Assembly: GCF_001748145.1 (NCBI RefSeq)
Contig: NZ_BCQA01000001.1
Location: 2,444,501 to 2,508,500, forward strand
DNA length: 64,000 bases
Direction of reading: 5' to 3'
Origin: Bosea sp. BIWAKO-01
GTDB lineage: Bacteria > Pseudomonadota > Alphaproteobacteria > Rhizobiales > Beijerinckiaceae
Of the stretch, positions 57,131 to 64,000 are shown piece by piece (within the stretch, counting starts at the first letter, position 1; each line of letters begins with the position of its first letter). The position numbers were made by a program, and so were the translations under genes. The notes beneath the pieces were generated by a model. It searched no databases, was not told where the DNA came from, and worked only from the letters and a program-made list of their open reading frames with translations.

Positions 57131-57220
57131 GGACAGGTGGCAGAGTGGTTGAATGCACCGCACTCGAAATGCGGCATACCCGCAAGGGTATCGGGGGTTC
57201 AAATCCCTCCCTGTCCGCCA
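57131..57220 (+). tRNA. tRNA-Ser (anticodon CGA)
   Basis: A 90-base tRNA with encoded CCA. The acceptor ggacagg pairs with cctgtcc, followed by G and CCA. The anticodon stem ccgca/tgcgg encloses ctcgaaa with CGA, which reads UCG serine codons. The long variable arm (catacccgcaagggtatc) is typical of serine tRNAs. The T loop is ggttcaaatcc. Confidence 0.97.
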
Positions 57221-57284
57221 TCATCCCGCCAGGGGCCTGATCGCTCCGAGCCGTGGCAGCCCCGCTTGGGAGCGCTGTTCAGGG

Positions 57285-57575
57285 TCAGCCGCAGAGCGCC
57301 CGCAGGATCTTTCCACTGCCATCCACCTCGATCGTCACCCGCTCCCGCCGATAATCCATCGTCATGGGCGAGCCGGGTGAAAGGCGTCGCACGACGCTTG
57401 CGCCGGTCGCACGCAGGACCTCGGCGTCGCTCTTGCCGATCTGCCCTGCAAGGCCCTTGGCTCCCTCGGGCGAGCAGGGACTTGGCGGAGCGGCGCCGGA
57501 CGGTTGACCGGTCGCCGTGCAGGCCGTGAGCGCCAATGCCGCGATCGAGCCGAGGAGATGAAGAGATCTGGTCAT
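57285..57575 (-). CDS. Lipoprotein of the I78 peptidase-inhibitor family
   Basis: A 96-residue small lipoprotein. The signal ends in the lipobox LTAC (cysteine near 19). After a short proline-rich stretch the I78 signature is clear: GLAGQIGKSDAEV, the RLSPGSPMTMDYRRERV stretch, and IEVDGSGKILRALCG at the end. I78 proteins inhibit serine proteases such as trypsin or elastase-like enzymes. A TATAAT box sits on the minus strand at 57589-57584, only eight bases before the ATG, so the message may be leaderless. Confidence 0.8.
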   Translation of the reverse strand: MTRSLHLLGSIAALALTACTATGQPSGAAPPSPCSPEGAKGLAGQIGKSDAEVLRATGASVVRRLSPGSPMTMDYRRERVTIEVDGSGKILRALCG

Positions 57576-57620
57576 GGGGCAAGATTATACGCGAATGGCC
57601 CTTCGCCAAGCCCCGGGTTC

Positions 57621-58154
57621 TCAAGGGCCGCGCCGTTTTCCGCTGAGCCGCAGGTCGAGGTTCTGCCCTTGCCCCGGCTGGCTCGCTCTGAGCACCAGGG
57701 CCAACCCCTCGGCGTGCCGGCTGATCGTCAGCATGGCCGGCGGATTGGGCCGAACGCTCTCCGCCGTCTCGCGGAAGGACAATGCGAGATTGTCACCGCG
57801 ACGCGTGCCGGCGAGGTTTGCGACAGTGCCCTTGCTCTCGCGGAACTCACCATCATAGCGCTGCGTCCGGGGATCATAGCGCAGATCGATCTTCACAGTC
57901 GTGGAGAGGACCAGCGCGGTCGAGCACCGGCCGCTTAGAGTGACCCGGGAGCCCTGCTGATCGCCATCGAATTCGCAGCTCAGTTGATGGCTCGATCCGC
58001 CCGCATTTTCGAGCTTCCCGGTGCCGGTGAAGCGTCCTTCGAAGGCCTGCAGAAAGGACGCTTCGTCGATCGTGGCCAACTGGGCGGAAGCCGAACTTAC
58101 CGCGGCCGTCGCAAGCACCGCGGTGAACGCCTCGAGCATGAGATCATGTTTCAT
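57621..58154 (-). CDS. Exported uncharacterised protein
   Basis: A 177-residue protein with a signal peptide ending ASAQL near residue 25. The mature part has a beta-rich composition (FEGRFTGTGKLENAGG, SCEFDGDQQGSRVTLSGRCS, then IDLRYDPRTQRYDGEF). One cysteine pair is present (SCEF and GRCS). I do not recognise the family; it recalls lipocalin-like or extracytoplasmic folds. The start at 58154 follows AGGAGGAA, a strong site. Confidence 0.65.
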   Translation of the reverse strand: MKHDLMLEAFTAVLATAAVSSASAQLATIDEASFLQAFEGRFTGTGKLENAGGSSHQLSCEFDGDQQGSRVTLSGRCSTALVLSTTVKIDLRYDPRTQRYDGEFRESKGTVANLAGTRRGDNLALSFRETAESVRPNPPAMLTISRHAEGLALVLRASQPGQGQNLDLRLSGKRRGP

Positions 58155-58416
58155 GGCCGTTCCTCCTGCCGGCTAAACGCCCGAGGCAAGGATCGGATCA
58201 GTCCTTCCTGAAAATCGTGATCTCCTGGAGCGGCGCTCCTCCGCGCGCTGCTGCGAACATCCAGGCGCGCGATGCAGATGTCAGAGCTCCGACCGAGCCA
58301 TGAGCCCTCTTGTCGCACTGCAGATAGTCCCGGAACCGATCGGCAGGCCGGGAATTACCTCTCTGTCACGCCGCAGCGGTCTCCGACTGTGGCCCAACAA
58401 GAAGGTTATCCCAAAA

Positions 58417-58812
58417 ATGCGCCCCATCGCTCTTGCTCTCGCCGCGACCGTGCTTTCCAGCGCCGCTTTCGCGCAGACCGCTCCCACTCCGGCTCAGGCT
58501 CCGGTCTTCGTCTCGGTGAACGAAGCATCCGCCCTGACCAGCAGTCTCAAGGGGCTCAACGTCAAGAATGCCGGTGACGAGAATGTGGGTGAGATCGAGG
58601 ATGTTGTCATCGCCGGTAATTCCCTCGCCTCCTACATTCTGTCGGTCGGCGGCTTCCTTGGTATGGGCACCCACTACGTTGCGGTCAGCCCCAACGCGCT
58701 CGCCATCACCTGGAATGCGACGGACAAGAAGTGGAATGCCAGGATCAACGCCACCAAGGACCAGCTGAAGGCGGCGCCGCAGTTCAAATATGAAGGCCGC
58801 TTCGCGAAATAA
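58417..58812 (+). CDS. Exported PRC-barrel domain protein
   Basis: A 131-residue exported protein. The signal peptide is MRPIALALAATVLSSAAFAQ, cleaved after AFAQ. The mature part is a PRC-barrel-like domain with SSLKGLNVKNAGDENVGEIE, then DVVIAGNSLASYILSVGGFLG and MGTHYVAVSPNAL. PRC-barrels often bind other proteins or RNA, and exported ones are common in rhizobia with unknown roles. The start at 58417 has AGAAGG upstream at a rather long distance. Confidence 0.8.
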   Translation: MRPIALALAATVLSSAAFAQTAPTPAQAPVFVSVNEASALTSSLKGLNVKNAGDENVGEIEDVVIAGNSLASYILSVGGFLGMGTHYVAVSPNALAITWNATDKKWNARINATKDQLKAAPQFKYEGRFAK

Positions 58813-58834
58813 GCTCAATCGCATAGCCTTGAAC

Positions 58835-58868
58835 AGGGCCCGGCTCTTCGAATGGGGCGCCGGGCCCT
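58835..58868 (+). terminator. Hairpin after the PRC-barrel gene
   Basis: Agggcccggc (58835-58844) pairs with gccgggccct (58859-58868) around a 14-base loop, 22 bases after the stop. There is no T-run, so termination is likely but less certain. Confidence 0.5.
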
Positions 58869-59330
58869 TAGGCTTTGGGGCCCGGCATATCGCGGAAACC
58901 CGCCCGCCAGATTGATCGCCGCGCCGGAGTGTTCAGTTTAGGCGTCGTCTCCATCGCCTCACCATCGCGGTCGGGGGGAACTGACGGGAGCGATCGGCCC
59001 GGCGCGGCGCGCGTGGAAGTTGCGAGGCTCAACACGGCAGATCGATTGTATGCAGCATAAAGTCTAGTTGCCGGCCGGCTGAAGCGTGTGGAATCGTACG
59101 GCCAGCCGGGAGAGAGCACAGGGCTAGTAATAATCTCGGGGGAACGCCGTTCTGCGGGAGGAGGCTGCTGTTCGGGAGGGCGGCAGCCTCTTTCCCCAGG
59201 GCGGACATCGCCTTTCCCCTTCGGCTTCAGCCGCAGCAACTCCTGACCCAGTATTCACCGGATCTGCATGATCGGGAGCGGCCCGGGGGCTTGAATGGAG
59301 TGCGCCGTCAAGGGCGAGAGCCAGACGGCA
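58869..59330. other. Intergenic region with a hairpin; possible small RNA
   Basis: No credible gene of more than 60 codons lies here. A terminator-like hairpin (gaggctgc at 59161-59168, gcagcctc at 59183-59190, then ttt) ends a stretch from about 59040. A second possible pairing is ccggct with agccgg near 59075-59115. A small RNA read on the plus strand is possible but no good promoter is seen. Confidence 0.3.
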
Positions 59331-59489
59331 TCATTTCGGGTTGCCGGTCGGTCCCGAGCGGCGGACAAGCAGGAGAGACTGCGCTGCAAGTTGCAGGGCT
59401 TCGTCCGCCCGACGCTGCCATCGACGCGCGCCGATGATGTCTCCGAGCAGAAGCCCACTGATGAAGGCGAGGATGAGCCATCCGATCAT
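59331..59489 (-). CDS. Very small membrane protein
   Basis: A 52-residue protein. It begins MIGWLILAFISGLLLGDII, one membrane helix, and goes on to a charged tail GARRWQRRADEALQLAAQS and RRSGPTGNPK. The start at 59489 follows GGGGGAG nine bases upstream. Short single-helix proteins like this are common and poorly known; here the strong ribosome site and clean helix support it. No domain is recognised. Confidence 0.5.
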   Translation of the reverse strand: MIGWLILAFISGLLLGDIIGARRWQRRADEALQLAAQSLLLVRRSGPTGNPK

Positions 59490-59886
59490 GTTGGGTCTCC
59501 CCCGGGAGGAGTGCCATGATGCTGGCGGCGCTTGTTCCCCGGCAAGCGACGAAGGTCCTGGCTTTTGAGCGACGCCTGGCCGTGGCGCGCAAGGCGTGCC
59601 GCCCGACAGTTGGTGCGGATGATGGCCCTGGCTACCGCAAAGGGACGCCGGTCGCTCGATCGGCGTTCCGACAACCTGAATTCGCCACATTGTTCGGCTA
59701 GCAGTATCGGGTCGACTTAGAAATGCTCGGCTTGGCCCATGTCTCCTCAGAGAGCGCGGAGCCTCACCCCGTATCCCTTCGACGTTTGATCGCTGCCTCG
59801 ATGCAGCGTGCCCGTCGCATGCATTTCGCTCGACGATTCTCCAACACGAATGCCTTGCGGCCTCGCCGCCTGGCCCATGGACCTAC
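59490..59886. other. Intergenic region without a credible gene
   Basis: About 400 bases. Two or three short arginine- and serine-rich open frames are present on the plus strand, but their composition and lack of ribosome sites argue against coding. No clear hairpin or RNA gene is seen. Confidence 0.5.
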
Positions 59887-60051
59887 ATGCACAAGACCAT
59901 TGAAACGAAGCCTATTGAGGCGCGTACGCGCCCCGGAATCTTGAGTAAAAATGCCATTGCCCCGCTCAGGGCAGATCCGAACTGGAAGCCCGAACCCTGT
60001 GGCCTCAGCCGTGAGGAGCTCCGCAAGATCGTGGCTGAGATCCTAGGATAG
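59887..60051 (+). CDS. Very small conserved-type protein, 54 residues
   Basis: A 54-residue frame, MHKTIETKPIEARTRPGILS, then a tryptophan (DPNWKPEPCGLS) and a C-terminal helix REELRKIVAEILG. The LSxEELRxIVAEILG ending is a recurrent helix in small rhizobial proteins. Its stop lies 12 bases before the DUF4167-like gene, and the ribosome site of that gene (GGGAGAAG) is between. The two are probably co-transcribed. No function is known; no strong ribosome site precedes it. Confidence 0.5.
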   Translation: MHKTIETKPIEARTRPGILSKNAIAPLRADPNWKPEPCGLSREELRKIVAEILG

Positions 60052-60063
60052 GGAGAAGCAACG

Positions 60064-60282
60064 ATGCCTCGCACCTACTCCAGCCCGTCGCGTCCGCGTC
60101 CGCATCGGATGTCGCAGCCCGCGCGCGCTGAGCAAACGCCGCTTCAGGGCACGCGTCAGCACTATGAGCGTGCCATGAAGCTCGGTGATGCCGAGGCCTT
60201 GGCTGGGCATCGCGTCGAGGCCGAGCGCTACTATCAGCTAGCCGAGCACTATCTGCGATCCGGCAACGGGCGAGCCGCGTGA
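60064..60282 (+). CDS. Short DUF4167-like protein
   Basis: A 72-residue basic protein. Residues 1-30 are arginine/proline rich. Residues 30-66 read TRQHYERAMKLGDAEALAGH, then RVEAERYYQLAEHYLR, the YYQ.AEHYLR core of the DUF4167 domain of alphaproteobacteria. The full domain is usually part of a larger protein with RNA-binding repeats, so this is a minimal form. The ribosome site GGGAGAAG is good. It is convergent with and overlaps the next gene by 34 bases. Confidence 0.7.
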   Translation: MPRTYSSPSRPRPHRMSQPARAEQTPLQGTRQHYERAMKLGDAEALAGHRVEAERYYQLAEHYLRSGNGRAA

Positions 60283-60464
60283 GAGCGGGTCTCTAGCGTC
60301 GTATCGCCGTCTGGTTTTCCGCCGGCTTCATGGTTGCGGAAGGCCCAAATGACCTTGGCCGCTTCCCAATGCTCGCGATCGCGACCGTCCGGCTGGCCCT
60401 GTTCCATCCAGAGCGCATAGGCGATCTTGCGGATTTCCCGCTGGGCGCTGTCCTTGCTGGGCAT
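60249..60464 (-). CDS. DUF2934 domain protein
   Basis: A 71-residue protein with the DUF2934 signature IAYALWMEQGQPDGRDREHWEAA-type text around residues 14-36 (IRxxAYxLWxxxGxPxGxxxxHW). The start at 60464 follows AAAGGAG. These small proteins are common in rhizobia and of unknown function. The 3' end overlaps the convergent DUF4167-like gene. Confidence 0.75.
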   Translation of the reverse strand: MPSKDSAQREIRKIAYALWMEQGQPDGRDREHWEAAKVIWAFRNHEAGGKPDGDTTLETRSHAARPLPDRR

Positions 60465-60625
60465 CTGTCGCTCCTTTCGCCAGTCACAACCGGGTGAAAC
60501 CGCGAGCCCGCTCCAGCGTTCCTCCGCTGCGACAATCTGGCTCGACCCCCGGGCCCAGGCTCGAGCCGCATCCTGTCCTGCGGCGGGCCGGCCGGTGAAG
60601 CGAGGTCGCAGGAAGGCGGTGCCGC

Positions 60626-61153
60626 TCACTCCGGGGCGGTGTCGGGCTTATCCGAGAAACGATACTTGAAATCGCAGTGCGACGCGCCCTCCATCACAGT
60701 CTGGCTGCGTTCCAGCGAGATCCGTGGGTCGTAACCCGTGCAAAAGACGCCGTCGCGATTGCACGAGAGCAGATGGCCGATATGGCCGAGGCCCATCTCC
60801 CGATAGGTCTCGGCATAGCGGCACCGTTTGACGTTGTAGTGAAATTCCGCGTCGGTGGCCTTGATGACCTCGATCGTCAGCGCATCGTCCTGCGTCCAGA
60901 GATCCTGGAGCTCCTGGAAGGTGCGCAGCGTCGAACCTCCCGGTGTCTTGGCGGCAAAGGCCTTGCCGGTTTCAATGGCGGCCCGCCTGATCGCCGTGTC
61001 GAGAATGGATTGTGCCAGCTCTTCGCCCAGCTTTTCACGCATGACCTCGTAGATCGGCGCGATGATCCCGGCCTCGATCTTGCGGCGTGCGAGAATTCCG
61101 ATCTCGCCATCGATCGCGGTCCGCGAACTGGCTTCAGGGCCCTTGTCCATCAT
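60626..61153 (-). CDS. L-2-amino-thiazoline-4-carboxylic acid hydrolase family protein
   Basis: A 175-residue protein of the ATC hydrolase family, which opens the thiazoline ring in a microbial route to cysteine. It has an N-terminal helical part (EIGILARRKIEAGIIAPIYE, then REKLGEELAQSILDTAIRRA) and the C-terminal YNVKRCRYAETYREMGL, then LLSCNRDGVFCTGYDPRISL with cysteines near the catalytic region, and LERSQTVMEGASHCDFKY. The ATG at 61153 follows AAGGAA. No other thiazoline pathway gene is near, so the natural substrate may differ. Confidence 0.8.
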   Translation of the reverse strand: MMDKGPEASSRTAIDGEIGILARRKIEAGIIAPIYEVMREKLGEELAQSILDTAIRRAAIETGKAFAAKTPGGSTLRTFQELQDLWTQDDALTIEVIKATDAEFHYNVKRCRYAETYREMGLGHIGHLLSCNRDGVFCTGYDPRISLERSQTVMEGASHCDFKYRFSDKPDTAPE

Positions 61154-61478
61154 GGTGTTCCTTCACATTGCCTGGGCGTCGGCATCGCGCCGGCATGATG
61201 AGGCCCGCTGCTGTCGCAATGATGTCATGCAAGGCCGGCCCGGCCGCAGCAAGTGACAGCGTCGCATCTTGGCTCGGTGGACGGAAATGACAAGATTCCC
61301 CGCAGGCAGCCGGCACCGCAGCCTGGCATGCCGGCGACACCGACCAGCGTGAGCGCGTGGCCTTGGCGCAGCCTTCGCGGAGCGAGAGCGGCGTTTTGAC
61401 GCCGACGCTGCGTCCGCGTCCGTGGCCGGCAAAATTCGGGATCGCCTGACGGACCAGGGCTCTCGCCCGAGCGTAGGC
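61154..61478. other. Intergenic region without a credible gene
   Basis: About 325 bases between two minus-strand genes. Short frames here are low in typical codon patterns. No RNA gene or clear terminator is seen. Confidence 0.5.
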
Positions 61479-62483
61479 TCAGTGCTTGACGATGGTCGGC
61501 CTGGGCGCTGCCGGAGCCGCCTGTCCTCCGAGCGGGAAGGCGACCGTAAAGAGCCCGATCGTACCGCGCGGGCGGTTCTCGACCCCCACCTCGCGAAGGA
61601 CCTTCAATCGCGTGGAGATCGGGACGCCACCAACCTCGAAATTATAGCCGATGGTACCGCCGATCGCGGTGGTACGCCCCTTGAACGGGCCCAGCGAAGC
61701 GCCGCTGCCGCTATCCCCGCTCACCTGCTGGTAATGGCCGACCTGCACGCCGATCGAGAAGTCCTTGCTCAGGTACTGGCTGATCGAAAGATCGGCGTGA
61801 ATGGCGTTGCCGCTGTTGTAGTCGGTGGCGTTGTTCGTGCCGTTGATCTCGAATCCGCCTGCGGCCGAGATTTCAAGTCCCGTGGTCGTGTTGAGATAGG
61901 TCACAGCGCCGTAGAGGTCGCCAATCCAGCGGTTGAGCGCGACATTCGACAACTGGCCTTCCTGATAGGCGCCGGCGGGAATGTTGACGGCAACGCCGGT
62001 GGTCCAGTGGAAATTGCCGGAATGCCAGCCAATGAAGCTGGTGACGATGGGATCGCCGATGTTGAAGGTGGCATCGCGCTGGCTGAAGGCGAAGACGCGC
62101 CCCAGCCGCGGCGCGGCAACCAGGGCTCCGGCGCTGATCCTCGGGACGCCGAAGGGCAAGGTCACTGCAAAGCCGAGATTGCCGCCCAGGATTTCGAGCG
62201 GGGTCACCCAGGTCGGTGTCACGAAGTCGATCCGCGCCTCGACCTTGACATCGCTGAGGACGGCTCCGCCGAGCTGGAGACGGCGGGAACCCGGCAAGCT
62301 GCCGGAATAGCTGTAGAAATCATTCTGGAAATAGAAGCCCGGCGGCGGCACCAGGCCCGACAGAGGTCCGCGCAAACCCGGGACATAAAGACTAGCGCCG
62401 CCTTCTGTCGCAAATGCCGGGCCCGCTGCCAGGCCGGCGAAGACGCAAAATGCGGCACCGATTTTCGAAACGTGCCGCCGCAT
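61479..62483 (-). CDS. Outer-membrane transporter-like protein (phenol meta-pathway / SphA family)
   Basis: A 334-residue exported beta-rich protein. The signal peptide (VSKIGAAFCVFAGLAAGPAF) ends near residue 24. The mature part resembles the Phenol_MetA_deg / SphA-type family: GGASLYVPGLRGPLSGLVPP, then GNFHWTTGVAVNIPAGAYQE, DLYGAVTYLNTTTGLEISA and the C-terminal GTIGLFTVAFPL strand. Such proteins form barrels tied to aromatic or lipid uptake. The start at 62483 is chosen for the signal peptide; two upstream ATGs lack ribosome sites. Substrate is unknown. Confidence 0.75.
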   Translation of the reverse strand: MRRHVSKIGAAFCVFAGLAAGPAFATEGGASLYVPGLRGPLSGLVPPPGFYFQNDFYSYSGSLPGSRRLQLGGAVLSDVKVEARIDFVTPTWVTPLEILGGNLGFAVTLPFGVPRISAGALVAAPRLGRVFAFSQRDATFNIGDPIVTSFIGWHSGNFHWTTGVAVNIPAGAYQEGQLSNVALNRWIGDLYGAVTYLNTTTGLEISAAGGFEINGTNNATDYNSGNAIHADLSISQYLSKDFSIGVQVGHYQQVSGDSGSGASLGPFKGRTTAIGGTIGYNFEVGGVPISTRLKVLREVGVENRPRGTIGLFTVAFPLGGQAAPAAPRPTIVKH

Positions 62484-62685
62484 CGATTCGGCCCCCATTA
62501 CGTTATGGAGGTGAAGCTGGGCCGGGCTCGGTTTCATCGTCAAGCGAAGAGTTTCGTTGCTGTGGCCGAAGACCGCCGAAGATTTTCGAGTGTGGTGTTT
62601 ACGACCCGGTAAGACGCAGGCGATGTTATGCTGGGGGTGCGAGACGGGTGCGCAGACCGAAGAGGCTCCAATCCATGACTGTCTC

Positions 62686-62964
62686 ATGAGCAGAGTTCTG
62701 TTGAGCGGCCTTGCTGCAGCGACAATCCTTGCTGCACTGTCGTCGCGCGCCGAGGCTTTCTGGGAGCGCTCCCAGATCATGGCCTGTGCCGAGGCGCAGA
62801 CCGAAGCGGAACGGATCAGGCGGCAGTGCTGGATCTTCGATCCGGTGCCGGAGTTTCCGGCCCCGGTCTTGTCCGGGTATCGGTACGTGCCTTACGTGAA
62901 GCGCTCCGGGCGGGCGCGCGGTCCCTGGCCGCATGGTGAGAAGGTCGTCCGGCGCCTCGGCTAG
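62686..62964 (+). CDS. Small exported protein
   Basis: A 92-residue protein with signal peptide MSRVLLSGLAAATILAALSS, ending near SRAEA. The mature part FWERSQIMACAEAQTEAERIR, then QCWIFDPVPEFPAPVL has two cysteines and a basic end. No family is recognised. The ATG at 62686 is preferred to an upstream start because it gives a clean signal peptide. Confidence 0.6.
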   Translation: MSRVLLSGLAAATILAALSSRAEAFWERSQIMACAEAQTEAERIRRQCWIFDPVPEFPAPVLSGYRYVPYVKRSGRARGPWPHGEKVVRRLG

Positions 62965-63009
62965 GTCCGTTCTGGCCGGGACGTCAGGACCGAGTCACCG
63001 GGCGAGGTG

Positions 63010-63315
63010 TCAGCACTTATAGACGGTGCCAGCCGTGCTGGGACCTTTCCAGGTATGGGTCGCCACCGGTGAGACGACATGGGTCCCGCCGGCTTCGGCG
63101 GCGCGGATTTTCAGCCGGGCCAGGGCGCTGTCGCGGGCGCTATCGATCAGCAGGGTCTGATTGATGGTCGAATCGCCGTTGATCTCCGCAATCTGCTTGC
63201 AGGATTCAACGATTGCCTTGTTGTCGGTCACGACCACTGCATTGGAGCGCGAGTTCGGAACGGCGCAGGCGGTGAGTGCGAGCATCGACAGGAGCAGTAT
63301 CGGGCGCAGTAGCAT
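63010..63315 (-). CDS. Small lipoprotein, RcsF/DUF4156-like
   Basis: A 101-residue lipoprotein. The lipobox is LTAC (cysteine near 17). The mature part has VVVTDNKAIVESCKQIAEIN, then a helix-strand core SARDSALARLKIRAAEAGGT and HVVSPVATH. The cysteine spacing and AAEAGGTHVV core resemble RcsF/DUF4156 outer-membrane lipoproteins. The start at 63315 follows AGGAAAG. A stress-sensing role as in RcsF is only a family analogy. Confidence 0.65.
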   Translation of the reverse strand: MLLRPILLLSMLALTACAVPNSRSNAVVVTDNKAIVESCKQIAEINGDSTINQTLLIDSARDSALARLKIRAAEAGGTHVVSPVATHTWKGPSTAGTVYKC

Positions 63316-63524
63316 CGGGGTCTTTCCTGAAGGCCTGTGTGTGGCCATATCACATTTCGCACGATCAGCCGCCTGGCTGCAATTTCGGGAAACAGGCCGC
63401 CGCGGACGATCGCATTGAACCGCGGACGCAGGTGTTCTATCCCGGGGCCGCTTTCACTCAGGTCGCTTCAAGAGCCGCAGGCCCATCGCGCCGCAGCCGG
63501 CGGCCTTTCGCATAAGGATCGACC

Positions 63525-63788
63525 ATGGCCCGCAAGAAATCCAAACCGCTCGATGCCGAGTTCGTCATGTTCGACATCGTCTATTCTGATGGCTCGCGCT
63601 CGTCGAACCGGCGGGTTCCCTCCGACCTGCTCGGTGGGCTCGATGGTGACGAACCGGCGCGCGAGGCCATCATGGAACAGGACCAGATCATCGCGGAGAA
63701 GTCCGGCAAGCCGGCGCTCGCGATCACCTCGCTGACCCGTTCCGGAAAGGCTGCCCCGGAGAAGCCGGCGCAGAAAGCCCGCCGCTAG
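63525..63788 (+). CDS. Small uncharacterised protein
   Basis: An 87-residue charged protein. It reads MARKKSKPLDAEFVMFDIVY, then SDGSRSSNRRVPSDLLGGLD and an alanine/lysine-rich tail. No known domain is seen. A weak ribosome-like AAGGA occurs ahead of the ATG (ataaggatcgacc). Small basic proteins of this sort are frequent in rhizobia. Confidence 0.55.
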   Translation: MARKKSKPLDAEFVMFDIVYSDGSRSSNRRVPSDLLGGLDGDEPAREAIMEQDQIIAEKSGKPALAITSLTRSGKAAPEKPAQKARR

Positions 63789-63908
63789 CAGGCGTAACTC
63801 CGACGCCACACATGCGGAAACCTTAATATCTCGTCTGCCTTGACGGTTGCCGTAGCGATAGTTTTCATGCGAATTGGCGGTCTTGGGTGGCTGAAAAAGG
63901 ATATATTG

Positions 63909-64000
63909 ATGCGTTCTCTTATTGTCGTGGGGCTTCTGGCCGCGGGGCTGGCCGGCTGCCAGACCGCACAGGAATCGATGGCCGACGCAGAAATCACCTG
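63909..64000 (+). CDS. Lipoprotein, N-terminal part (cut by window edge)
   Basis: The first 30 codons of a gene that runs off the right edge. MRSLIVVGLLAAGLAGCQT has a lipobox LAGC with the lipid cysteine at 17. The ATG at 63909 has AAGGA eight bases upstream. The remainder is not visible, so no family can be given. Confidence 0.65.
   Translation, partial: MRSLIVVGLLAAGLAGCQTAQESMADAEIT

Noticed and set aside
59723..59944. A 73-codon plus-strand frame rich in arginine and serine
   Set aside because: No ribosome site, odd composition, and it overlaps the better supported 54-residue frame.

Overview
The window is a GC-rich, gene-dense chromosome segment from an alphaproteobacterium, most likely of the Hyphomicrobiales (Rhizobiales). 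A Bosea- or Bradyrhizobium-like genome fits best, but that placement is inference from gene content. The supporting content is homospermidine synthase with a one-domain ornithine decarboxylase, the mdh-sucC-sucD-sucA-sucB order followed by lpd, an Omp19-type lipoprotein inhibitor, and a ribosomal protein L21 with a long C-terminal extension. Most of the window reads as ordinary chromosome. No transposase, integrase, phage gene, CRISPR array or plasmid function was seen.

Layout. 1-9229: polyamine genes (hss cut by the window edge; ornithine decarboxylase behind a leader of about 440 nt), two acetyltransferases, a periplasmic glucan biosynthesis protein, RidA, an Omp19-like inhibitor, zapE and a TetR regulator. 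9241-21247: the TCA block mdh, sucC, sucD, sucA, sucB, two small genes, a convergent L-lactate permease, and lpd closed by a strong hairpin. 21298-27324: folD, then a co-directional run of a cytosine-deaminase-like amidohydrolase, an FAD-linked oxidase, a flavodoxin-fold reductase, a MarR regulator and an EamA exporter. 27338-37150: a sugar or sugar-acid unit with two 3-hydroxyisobutyrate-dehydrogenase-like enzymes, a LacI regulator, a complete ABC importer, a GntR/FCD regulator and a 2-hydroxyacid dehydrogenase. 37171-45877: a two-domain protease-inhibitor-like protein, dctA, 4-hydroxyphenylpyruvate dioxygenase with a divergent Lrp regulator, a DUF533 protein, an aminotransferase with a NIPSNAP protein, and an IlvD/Edd sugar-acid dehydratase. 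46022-54935: a second catabolic block with LysR, a TctC-type binding protein, a zinc alcohol dehydrogenase, an unknown protein, a PEP-mutase/isocitrate-lyase-like enzyme, a two-domain acetyltransferase, an SDR and a tandem pair of D-erythronate-dehydrogenase-like proteins. 54996-57220: an acetyltransferase, rpmA, rplU and tRNA-Ser(CGA). 57285-64000: small exported, lipoprotein and hypothetical genes, including two very small ones, and an outer-membrane transporter-like protein.

How the parts work together. The TCA block carries carbon from 2-oxoglutarate through succinyl-CoA to succinate; malate dehydrogenase and the E3 subunit complete the set. The two catabolic blocks look like uptake and oxidation routes for hydroxy acids or tetronate-like sugar acids, but the substrate cannot be read from sequence.

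Points to check first. Two genes, the inhibitor-like gene at 37171 and hppD, each lose a normal-looking C-terminus through an apparent one-base loss in a homopolymer. A 116-bp two-hairpin repeat occurs twice in opposite orientations at 29431 and 45875, each copy overlapping a stop codon. A 10-bp perfect palindrome lies over a putative mdh promoter. The leader of the decarboxylase gene is highly structured.
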